Shown: positions 6,531 to 12,896 of the stretch, one piece after another
How positions within the stretch are numbered: position 1 is the stretch's first letter
Layout of the letters: each line of letters begins with the position of its first letter
NCBI RefSeq assembly: GCF_900215575.1
Contig: NZ_OBEJ01000001.1
Location: 1,006,588 to 1,070,587 of the forward strand
Length of the DNA stretch: 64,000 nt
Direction of reading: 5' to 3'
DNA from: Natronoarchaeum philippinense
Lineage (GTDB): Archaea > Halobacteriota > Halobacteria > Halobacteriales > Natronoarchaeaceae
The notes under the pieces: model-generated
The model's input: only the letters and a program-made list of their open reading frames with translations
What the model was told of the DNA's origin: nothing
Database searches by the model: none
Translations under genes and position numbers: made by a program

Positions 6531-6793
6531 AGCCCATCGACCTCCTGAGCCTGAGCACGCAGTTCGGCGAGTAGTAGCGGGACCGAGAACAGCAGGCCCC
6601 AGATGAATACGCCGCCGATCACTTGCGCCCCGGTCCCGGTGATGAACCGCGTCAGGTACAGCGCCACGATCCCCGTCCCGGATGTCCACGCGATCAGCGA
6701 CAGCGGCTGGATGGGCGACCGACGACGACGGACGCTGGTCACGCTGGTGGCTCTGGATAGACTATCTTTCCCAGAACCGTCGTTCGAGCTCAT
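6527..6793 (-). CDS. Membrane protein, 88 aa, two TM segments
   Basis: A soluble Ser/Arg-rich N-terminus of about 28 residues (including RRRRSPIQP) is followed by TM1 (about 32-50) and TM2 (about 57-78). It overlaps both neighbours by 4 bp (ATGA). Unrecognised family. Confidence 0.65.
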   Translation of the reverse strand: MSSNDGSGKDSLSRATSVTSVRRRRSPIQPLSLIAWTSGTGIVALYLTRFITGTGAQVIGGVFIWGLLFSVPLLLAELRAQAQEVDGL

Positions 6794-7053
6794 GATTCCT
6801 CCGGCCCGCTGAGTATTGTGGTTATCATGTGCTGCACCCAGAGCCCCGTGGGAAATAGTCCGTACGTCACCGCGGCAAGGGCTGCAAGGTAGTAGTGCTC
6901 GTTAGTGACGATCGACGCTCCTGTGTCGGCGGCTAACTGTGCCTGACCGACCAACAGCACACAGAGCACGATGGCGATCATCGCGTTCTCGAACATCTTC
7001 TGGACGAGTCGATTCACCTCAGCTTCGTCGAAGTGGTTGGTTTCGTTCTTCAT
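6790..7053 (-). CDS. Membrane protein, 87 aa, two TM segments
   Basis: An N-terminal amphipathic helix (EVNRLVQKMFENAM) is followed by TM1 (about 24-42), an outside loop with NEHYY and TM2 (about 56-76). ATGA overlaps on both sides. Unrecognised family. Confidence 0.65.
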   Translation of the reverse strand: MKNETNHFDEAEVNRLVQKMFENAMIAIVLCVLLVGQAQLAADTGASIVTNEHYYLAALAAVTYGLFPTGLWVQHMITTILSGPEES

Positions 7054-7187
7054 TGCTGACTGCCCTCCTGCCGACTACTGTTCCACGTCTTACGGAACCA
7101 TTCGATCCCCCGAACTAGCGGGGTACCGATGACGACCAGCGCAGTAACCGCAATTGCTCGTGCGGCTTTTCTGAAGTCGCTGCTCAT
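7050..7187 (-). CDS. Small membrane protein, 45 aa
   Basis: MSSDFRKAARAIAVTALVVI starts a short protein with one TM helix and a basic, Gln/Ser-rich tail (EWFRKTWNSSRQEGSQQ). The stop overlaps the next start (ATGA at 7050-7053). It lies 13 bp after the upstream gene. Confidence 0.55.
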   Translation of the reverse strand: MSSDFRKAARAIAVTALVVIGTPLVRGIEWFRKTWNSSRQEGSQQ

Positions 7188-7200
7188 TGTTGACTGTCCC

Positions 7201-7503
7201 TCACGCTTCTCCGTCCAGCCCTGCCGAAAGGTAGTTCGTGAACGTCTCGATACTCACCGGCGCATTCTGACTCTCGACGATGTGGAGGCCGTCATCCGTT
7301 TTGCACAGTGCTCCATCGAACTCGAACCCTGCACCAGTGTCGCCGATGTAGGTCGCATTTTCACCGTAGGCCTCCTCGCAGGCCTGTTGATTCCCGACCT
7401 CGGAGAGGTAGCTCGGATAGCCTACCACGGTCAGCATCGCTACGGCGAATGTCATTATCACCACGGCGGCTACTACTGCCCGTAATGCGTTTCTCCAACT
7501 CAT
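7201..7503 (-). CDS. Exported small protein with disulphide-ready ectodomain, 100 aa
   Basis: Start at 7503 (MSWRNALRAVVAAVVIM) overlaps the upstream gene by 4 bp. One TM or signal anchor (residues 7-28) precedes an outside domain with two Cys (QQACEEAYG, GALCKTDDG) and an N-glycosylation sequon (NAT). Type II membrane topology is likely. It may be an envelope protein of the element. Confidence 0.6.
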   Translation of the reverse strand: MSWRNALRAVVAAVVIMTFAVAMLTVVGYPSYLSEVGNQQACEEAYGENATYIGDTGAGFEFDGALCKTDDGLHIVESQNAPVSIETFTNYLSAGLDGEA

Positions 7504-7760
7504 GACTGACCGTCCTCCTGTTGCTGTGCTGCTGACGCGCCTCCGAGCCGCTTCTTTTCGTCCGCAACCATCTGCTGACACTGCTCGACGACCCAGAGTC
7601 CGCCGAGCGCCATGAGTGCGGTTTCGTATACCTCGAGGGCTGCGGCGAATCCGTTCGTCACACCAGTCACGCTGATCGCCGCGATCATCATGATAACGAG
7701 CGTCTTTTTGTTGGTAAGAATCGATGCAACAGTCCAAACCGTCGGTTTTTGAAGTTTCAT
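7500..7760 (-). CDS. Membrane protein, 86 aa, two TM segments
   Basis: Start at 7760 (MKLQKPTVWTVAS). TM1 is about residues 20-40 and TM2 about 44-62, ending in a Gln-rich soluble tail (EQCQQMVADEKKRLG, then AQQQEDGQS). ATGA overlap on both sides. Unrecognised. Confidence 0.65.
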   Translation of the reverse strand: MKLQKPTVWTVASILTNKKTLVIMMIAAISVTGVTNGFAAALEVYETALMALGGLWVVEQCQQMVADEKKRLGGASAAQQQEDGQS

Positions 7761-8218
7761 GATTGCACCCCGTTGATCAGCATACCCACGCGATAGACCG
7801 CGTAGCCGATCGGCGCGATCGAGCCGAGACCGAACACCACGTTCAGCAGCGACCGCGGGAACCACTGGTTGTGGTAGACGATCGTCGCGGTGACACCGGC
7901 GATCTCGGCCACCATGGTGAACCCGCTGTCGTAGACGGTCTTCGCAAATGCGCGCGTGTACTTCTCCGGTATCAGCGTGGGAGCGTCCGGAATGCGCTCG
8001 TCGAGCTCGCGTACCCAGTCGGGCTCGGTCGACTCGGTCTCGGACGAGTTGAACGAGGCGTTGATCGTCTCGTCGCCCATCCGGAGCTCGCCGTCGTCGT
8101 ACTCGACCGTCGCGTTCGCAGCGGTGTCTGCTTCGTACCCTACTGTCGCACCAGTGAACGCGCCGAGGAGAACGAACAGGTAGAGCATGAGTCCGGGAGT
8201 GACGATCTGGTGTCTCAC
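7757..8218 (-). CDS. Exported membrane protein with signal peptide, 153 aa
   Basis: GTG at 8218 is chosen because GGAGGTG lies 7-9 nt upstream. The first 25 residues are a signal peptide or TM (LMLYLFVLLGAFTGATVGY). The ectodomain carries NAT, NAS and NSS sequons, and a C-terminal pair of TM segments follows (about 100-120 and 128-148). It is the largest membrane protein of this operon and precedes the small basic gene by a 4-bp overlap. A virion or vesicle envelope protein is plausible. Confidence 0.7.
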   Translation of the reverse strand: MRHQIVTPGLMLYLFVLLGAFTGATVGYEADTAANATVEYDDGELRMGDETINASFNSSETESTEPDWVRELDERIPDAPTLIPEKYTRAFAKTVYDSGFTMVAEIAGVTATIVYHNQWFPRSLLNVVFGLGSIAPIGYAVYRVGMLINGVQS

Positions 8219-8376
8219 CGGGACCACCTCCTGCCGGCCCCCCGGGGACCCGGCCTCCGCCCGTTCAGTAATCGAGCGACCAGCTTCCGGTATACGTGCA
8301 AATATCTAACTATGGGCCTCGCGCCTACTACTAACGTTCTGCCACGTCGGCGCCGTCGTGTGGTTTCTGGCATCAT
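8215..8376 (-). CDS. Arg-rich small protein, 53 aa
   Basis: It starts 5 bp after the ATPase gene and ends in a GTGA overlap with the next start. Of 53 residues, about 17 are Arg (PETTRRRRRGRTLVV, then LLNGRRPGPRGAGRRW). Such a basic peptide in an acidic proteome points to nucleic-acid binding. The tight fit supports reality despite the low-complexity sequence. Confidence 0.5.
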   Translation of the reverse strand: MMPETTRRRRRGRTLVVGARPIVRYLHVYRKLVARLLNGRRPGPRGAGRRWSR

Positions 8377-8380
8377 GGCG

Positions 8381-9235
8381 TTAGCGTCGCTCCGAAGCGA
8401 TCTGTCGAATGCGTCCGTCGGTGATTTCGACCGCAGGAGCGCTCGCAAGGTCCGGCGCACCGATGCCGGCGTCCTTGTAGAGCGATGTCAACAGCTTGTC
8501 GCGGACCTCGCGCTTGGCCTGCTTGACGGCACGATCTTTCTTCCGTTCGTGCTCGCTCTTGCGCATCCAGTTGTCGTCGCTCTCGGGGTTGTCGATCATC
8601 TCGGACTTCATCGACGACAGCGCCTGGTAGTCCGGGTCCTTGTCCATGTTCGGGAACTCGAACGTCTGCATCGTCTCGTAGTAGACCGAGCGCTTGATCG
8701 GGTGGATACGCTTGCGGTAGACCCGAGCCCGCCCGCGACGCTCGACGTTGATCCACACGTCGGCGAGACGTTCCATGCGCGAGTCGATCTCCTCGGGCGA
8801 GGGCAGGATCAGGATCGAGACGATCTGCCGAACGCGCTGCTGTTGCCAGACGTGCGACGCGTCGACGTTCTCGTGGGAGTTCGACCGGCGAGCGTCGAGT
8901 TGCTCGGCCTCGTCGAGGATCGCCGCCGACCCAAGCTCGAGCGTCCCGTACATGTCGAAATACTCGGGCGGGTCGAGCGTCGCCTTCAGTTTGGCGTTGA
9001 AGCCGCCGGGCGACGTGTCGCCGATCTTGGCGACGAACGTTCCACAGGCTGACTTGCCGATCCCGGTCTCGCCGTCCTTCGCTGTGAGGATGATTTTCAG
9101 GTCGCGCTCCTGTCGCTTGCGCTCGCCTAACAACTCGAAGAACGGGCCTGTCCAAGGCGGCCCATCATGCACGTCCTCACGCTCTTCGACTTCTGGCGGT
9201 CCGTCCTCCGGATCAGGAGAAGCGGCGGCGCTCAC
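8381..9235 (-). CDS. P-loop ATPase, Zot/HerA-like, 284 aa
   Basis: Walker A is GETGIGKS (K61), Walker B is GSAAILDEAEQ (D108, E109), and a sensor-like strand follows (VSILILPSPEEIDSRMERLA, then ADVWINVERRG). That order, and the strand reporting on a surface called ADVW, are as in Zot/gpI-type and FtsK-HerA-type ATPases of non-lytic filamentous or membrane viruses. This is a fold-level judgement. The C-terminus is a charged helix (SEHERKKDRAVKQAKREVRD). It is the only motor protein of the element and sits in a membrane-protein operon, so a role in genome packaging or particle extrusion at the membrane is inferred. Confidence 0.8.
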   Translation of the reverse strand: MSAAASPDPEDGPPEVEEREDVHDGPPWTGPFFELLGERKRQERDLKIILTAKDGETGIGKSACGTFVAKIGDTSPGGFNAKLKATLDPPEYFDMYGTLELGSAAILDEAEQLDARRSNSHENVDASHVWQQQRVRQIVSILILPSPEEIDSRMERLADVWINVERRGRARVYRKRIHPIKRSVYYETMQTFEFPNMDKDPDYQALSSMKSEMIDNPESDDNWMRKSEHERKKDRAVKQAKREVRDKLLTSLYKDAGIGAPDLASAPAVEITDGRIRQIASERR

Positions 9236-9786
9236 GCCTCACCACCCTCCTCGTCGGCGTCCTCGAAGTCGGTCCGGAACTTGTCGGCGTAGTCGTCGGG
9301 AAGCCGCTCCAGCGCTTCGTCCTGACCGCGCACGTGGAGCAACCACGCGAGGTCGTCCAGGTCCGCCTCGTCCGATGGCGTTTCCTCTTTGGTCGGCGCC
9401 TCGAAGCCGAGGTCGCGCGCGATCTCGTCGAGCGCCCAACTCCACCGGACGAGCCGACGACACTGGATCCGGTAGGGCTTGGTCGACTGACTGACCGTCA
9501 CCCGCCCGCCTTTCGTGGAGACGCTCGGGTCGCGGATCTTGCTCTGGGCCAGCTCGGGAAGCGCGTCGAGGTTGTGCTCGTCCCACTGCTCGTCGACCTT
9601 GTGCTTGTGCGGCCGGAGTTCGTCGTGAACGTCGACGACCGAACCCTGCAGCGCGGCCTGCAGGTTCTTCGTCACGGCACCGACTGACTTCGAGCGCCAG
9701 TATTCGCGGCGACGCCGATGCATCTCCTCGAGGGCGTCGTAGACCATGCGCGCCGCGCGATTGTTCTCGTGCTCGTCGTCAGTCAT
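9232..9786 (-). CDS. Hypothetical soluble protein next to the ATPase, 184 aa
   Basis: ATGA overlap with the ATPase gene. The protein is helical and charged, with a basic N-terminus (MHRRRREYWRSKS) and an acidic C-terminus (DADEEGGEA). No motif is recognised. The overlap with the ATPase suggests a partner or adaptor. Confidence 0.65.
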   Translation of the reverse strand: MTDDEHENNRAARMVYDALEEMHRRRREYWRSKSVGAVTKNLQAALQGSVVDVHDELRPHKHKVDEQWDEHNLDALPELAQSKIRDPSVSTKGGRVTVSQSTKPYRIQCRRLVRWSWALDEIARDLGFEAPTKEETPSDEADLDDLAWLLHVRGQDEALERLPDDYADKFRTDFEDADEEGGEA

Positions 9787-10066
9787 CGCTTGGAGCCTCC
9801 GGATGCGGTCGGATCACGATGCACTCCTCGTCGATCAGGATCGGCTTGTGGCCGGGGTGGAGTAGCATCTGGATCGGATCGCCGCCGTCGATCCCGATGT
9901 GGTCGATGTGGCTCTCGCTGACCGAGGTTCGGTACGACGCCGACGAGCTATGCTGGAGTTGGCGGACTTTCGGATCGGCGACGAGATCGTCGATCGATCC
10001 TGTCTTCCGCGCGGTCGATGCAGTCGCCGAGTCTCTACGGTCGGTTTCTGCTGAACCTGCTCCCAT
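9779..10066 (-). CDS. Hypothetical protein, first gene of ATPase operon, 95 aa
   Basis: ATG at 10066 is preferred to a GTG 18 bp upstream because TTTAATA (10094-10100) lies 31 nt before it, giving a nearly leaderless mRNA. The sequence is soluble and mostly disordered at the N-terminus, with a compact C-terminal part (HIGIDGGDPIQMLLHPGHKP). Unrecognised. The core promoter carries the CTCACGTGGCCCG motif shared with the gene at 20402. Confidence 0.65.
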   Translation of the reverse strand: MGAGSAETDRRDSATASTARKTGSIDDLVADPKVRQLQHSSSASYRTSVSESHIDHIGIDGGDPIQMLLHPGHKPILIDEECIVIRPHPEAPSDD

Positions 10067-10076
10067 GACACGGCGA

Positions 10077-10165
10077 CGGGCCACGTGAGGGCTATTAAAT
10101 GGGAGCTTTGTGGGAAGTATCTGGCAGAGGCTTACCTTCTGGTTCCCTAATTGCGAATTTTAAAC
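10077..10165. promoter_or_regulatory. Divergent promoter between ATPase operon and structural operon
   Basis: Leftward: TTTAATA (10094-10100) with CTCACGTGGCCCG (minus strand, 10077-10089) between TATA and start. Rightward: TTTTAAA (10158-10163) 28 nt before the ATG at 10190. The 13-bp CACGTG motif is identical to 20631-20643. This is the main switch region for the two late-type operons. Confidence 0.6.
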
Positions 10166-10189
10166 GACGGAGAGGTGGACGGTCATCTC

Positions 10190-10603
10190 ATGTCGCAAGA
10201 CAGTAAATCCGCCGTGATGGCGGTGATGATGATGTTCCTCAGTGGCATCGCGTCGATGCTGAGCACGGGCCGAAGCTACGCCAGTCTCGCTTGGCTGGAA
10301 ATCAAGGTGGCGCTTCTAGAGCGCCGTAACGAAAAGATGGGCTTCATGCAGGACGACACTGCCGTGATGCGCGAGGCCCGGATGATCGGCGGCGCGCTGA
10401 TCATGCTGCTCGTGATCACGCTCGTGCTGACCGAGGTCTACGCGGCCATCAACATCGAGGAAAACTCGACGTGGTACCCCATCGTCGAGGCCCTGGAGAC
10501 GACCGGTGTCAGTTCGGTCGTGCTGCTGGTCGTCGGCCTGCTCGTCATCGCGGCCAGCGCCGTCATGCGCTTCTTCCAGGGCGGCTTCGGCGGAGGCCGG
10601 TGA
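10190..10603 (+). CDS. Membrane protein, 137 aa, first gene of structural operon
   Basis: Start at 10190 (MSQDSKSAVMAVMM) fits the TATA box. The sequence has a hydrophobic N-terminal helix, a basic helical linker (LERRNEKMGF), then TM segments at about 68-86 and 108-127, and a Gly-rich end (FFQGGFGGGR). Its position at the head of the operon suggests an abundant membrane or matrix protein. Family not recognised. Confidence 0.7.
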   Translation: MSQDSKSAVMAVMMMFLSGIASMLSTGRSYASLAWLEIKVALLERRNEKMGFMQDDTAVMREARMIGGALIMLLVITLVLTEVYAAINIEENSTWYPIVEALETTGVSSVVLLVVGLLVIAASAVMRFFQGGFGGGR

Positions 10604-10635
10604 GGTAGTCTAACGACTCCCCTCCGGGTGATTTT

Positions 10636-11085
10636 ATGAAAGGTGGTCTCTGGACCGTCGTAGTCGTAGTAGTGTTTCTCGTGGCGATGATGAGCGGCGC
10701 CGTCGGCACACAGACCGATCAGGTCACGAGCACCGCACAGGTGGACAACGAGAGCCAGACGCTGACGAGTTCGACGTGGACAGACCTCGATCGCGCCGAC
10801 GAGGTCGTACGCGTCCACGCGAACGAGACGGTCCGCACCGACAACGGCACCGTCCTCGATCGGGGCACCGACTACAAGATGGACTATCAGGACGCCGAGA
10901 TTCGTGCGACCGCGAACAGCAGCGCCGCGGGATCGGCGGTCAACATCACGTACGCGTACGTGACGGCTGACGAGACCTCGCGCGGCGTGCTGGCGCTGCT
11001 GGGCGTGCTGTCGCCGTTCCTCGGCTACGCGCTGCTGATCATCGGCGCCGTCGTCCTGATCAGTTGGCTGGGGGTACTCAAATGA
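10636..11085 (+). CDS. Surface protein with signal peptide and C-terminal TM, 149 aa
   Basis: A signal peptide (residues 5-23, VVVVVVFLVAMMSGAVG) is followed by a beta-rich outside domain of about 90 residues with five N-glycosylation sequons (NES, NET, NGT, NSS, NIT). A TM pair then follows (about 115-147). The pattern ...VRVHANETVRTDNGTVLD... resembles the repetitive beta units of haloviral surface proteins. Likely an envelope protein of the particle. Confidence 0.7.
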   Translation: MKGGLWTVVVVVVFLVAMMSGAVGTQTDQVTSTAQVDNESQTLTSSTWTDLDRADEVVRVHANETVRTDNGTVLDRGTDYKMDYQDAEIRATANSSAAGSAVNITYAYVTADETSRGVLALLGVLSPFLGYALLIIGAVVLISWLGVLK

Positions 11086-11381
11086 CGTGGGGCTGGTTCT
11101 TCGTCGCCACGATCGCGTTTGCGACGGTCTGGACCTACGTCTACGCCGTCCGCGAGGAGGCGGTCGTGTTCGCCGCGGCAGTCTCGGGCACGGCGTGGGC
11201 GCTGCTCGCGCTCACCCCCGAAATCACGGTGGTCGGACAGAGCGCGACGACGATCTCGATCGGCGCGACGCGGTGGCTGTTCGCCGCGCTGTCGGTGCTG
11301 TCGTGGGTGGCGCTTCTGGGTGCGCTGATCGGCGTCTACCCGGAGACCGATGTGGAGGAAGAAGCGGGTGATCTCGCATGA
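11082..11381 (+). CDS. Membrane protein, 99 aa, three TM segments
   Basis: ATG at 11082 overlaps the previous stop (ATGA). TM segments at about 3-20, 27-47 and 64-85, with an acidic tail (ETDVEEEAGDLA). Unrecognised. Confidence 0.65.
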   Translation: MTWGWFFVATIAFATVWTYVYAVREEAVVFAAAVSGTAWALLALTPEITVVGQSATTISIGATRWLFAALSVLSWVALLGALIGVYPETDVEEEAGDLA

Positions 11382-11944
11382 GCCAACAAGATATGGACGA
11401 AGTTCAGCGGCGGCAAGAAGACGCACAGGGACAGCGAGCGATGGCGGAGCAATCGGCCAGACAGGCCGAAGAACTCGTCGAGGAGATGAGCGGGCCGGAC
11501 TTCATCGACAAGTTCCGCGATCCGGACGTACCCGAGTGGCTGGAGGAAGAGCTCGGCGCGGAACTCTCGGGCGTCTGGCCGCTGGCGAACGAGACCGCGG
11601 AGGATCACCGCCGTCATCGCTGGCTGAACGAAAACAAGGCGGATCGCGTCATCGCCGAACAGAATGCGGGCCGGCTCTGTCGCGGCCCGCTGCTCGAGCT
11701 CGCACAGAATGTCAACACTCGTCCAGACGAGACGGCCAAGATGGGCCAGACCGACTGGGAACGTCGGCAGACACGGGAGGCAGAGGGTGTCAAGACGGCG
11801 ATGCAGTCGCTGGGCAAGGACGGTCGTGGCGTCAGTGCACTGACCGAAGCGACCGCAGTGTACCGGCGCGAGCAGGGCGGCGACGACAGCAGTGGCGGCA
11901 GCAAGGGACGCGTCCGCAAGACGCTGGGCAAGGTGTTCGGATAA
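11378..11944 (+). CDS. Soluble helical protein, 188 aa
   Basis: ATGA overlap with the previous gene. The N-terminal 40 residues are a Gln/Glu-rich coiled coil (EVQRRQEDAQGQRAMAEQSA). The middle is charged and the C-terminus is basic (GRVRKTLGKVFG). It has no membrane segment, so it probably acts inside the particle or at the inner membrane face between the flanking membrane proteins. Confidence 0.65.
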   Translation: MSQQDMDEVQRRQEDAQGQRAMAEQSARQAEELVEEMSGPDFIDKFRDPDVPEWLEEELGAELSGVWPLANETAEDHRRHRWLNENKADRVIAEQNAGRLCRGPLLELAQNVNTRPDETAKMGQTDWERRQTREAEGVKTAMQSLGKDGRGVSALTEATAVYRREQGGDDSSGGSKGRVRKTLGKVFG

Positions 11945-11945
11945 C

Positions 11946-12896
11946 ATGAGTGACAACGACGACGATCTTCTCGACGAACTGGAAGACGCCGAGGAGATCC
12001 ATCCCTCGGATGACGACCAGGACGAATCAGACAGAACAGAATGGGCGAAGTCGATCGGCGAGTCGATCGGTGCGGTGCCGATGTGGGTGCTGCTGAAACT
12101 GGGGCTACTGGCGATCGGCGTCGCCAAGGGCATCCTGAAGTGGATCCCCGGCCGGTCGAAGATCTATCGCGGGATGATCAAGAACGGCACCGAACAGCTC
12201 TACAAACAGACCGGCGCCGCGGTGATCGTGCTGACGATCTACGGCGATGGCTACCTCGTGCCGCGACCGGCAGAGATCGACCGCGAAGAGGGCGTCGTTC
12301 GGACGAACAACGACGAGGAATGGACGCTCTCCGAGCTCTCGCCACTCCGGCTGGGCGACGCGCCGGTCGTCGTGGGAGTCGCCGACGATCACGAGCTGGC
12401 GTCACCGATCGCCGCCCGTGTCGCCGAGGCGGCTGATCTGAACTTCTGGGACCGTGTCCAGCCAGTCCGCGAGACATCGGACGGCCTCGAGGAAGTCGAC
12501 TACCAGTCGCCGCAGCAGGTCGTTGCGGACGGCGGTGACGACGAGATGCACCAGACGTTTGACGATGTCCTCGTCGACGCACGCAACCCGCTCGACAGAG
12601 CCACCGGCTGGATCGTGTCGATGCGGAAGGGGTACGAACTCCACTGGTCGCAGTCCTCCAGCGAGGCGATGAAAAAGCAGGAGGATCGCGGTCGGCTCTC
12701 CGAGATGGATCCGGACCAGTATCGCAAGCAGGCGATCCGTACCGCGGCGCTCGTTCTCGGCGGCGTCGCTCTGGGCCTGTTTGGCCCGGCGCTGGCCGCA
12801 CAGGTTGCGGGCGGCGCGGCCGGCGCGGCGACCGGTGGCATCGGCGTTAGCCTCTGGGTCCAGCCCGACGTGCTGCTCGGAGGTGGGATCCTGTGA
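11946..12896 (+). CDS. Membrane protein with large cytoplasmic domain, 316 aa
   Basis: Start at 11946 after the previous stop. A very acidic N-terminus (DNDDDLLDELEDAEE) precedes a TM at about 42-67. A soluble alpha/beta domain of some 190 residues follows (AAVIVLTIYGDGYLVPRPAE and so on), then a Gly/Ala-rich hydrophobic hairpin at about 266-300. The last residues overlap the start of the next gene by 4 bp (GTGA). It resembles medium-size membrane proteins of haloarchaeal pleomorphic elements in layout only. Confidence 0.7.
   Translation: MSDNDDDLLDELEDAEEIHPSDDDQDESDRTEWAKSIGESIGAVPMWVLLKLGLLAIGVAKGILKWIPGRSKIYRGMIKNGTEQLYKQTGAAVIVLTIYGDGYLVPRPAEIDREEGVVRTNNDEEWTLSELSPLRLGDAPVVVGVADDHELASPIAARVAEAADLNFWDRVQPVRETSDGLEEVDYQSPQQVVADGGDDEMHQTFDDVLVDARNPLDRATGWIVSMRKGYELHWSQSSSEAMKKQEDRGRLSEMDPDQYRKQAIRTAALVLGGVALGLFGPALAAQVAGGAAGAATGGIGVSLWVQPDVLLGGGIL

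Noticed and set aside
7763-9052. Open frame of 429 codons on the plus strand
   Set aside because: Antisense to the ATPase and the membrane-protein genes, which have clear motifs and overlaps. The product is Arg/Val/Leu-rich with no fold signal.
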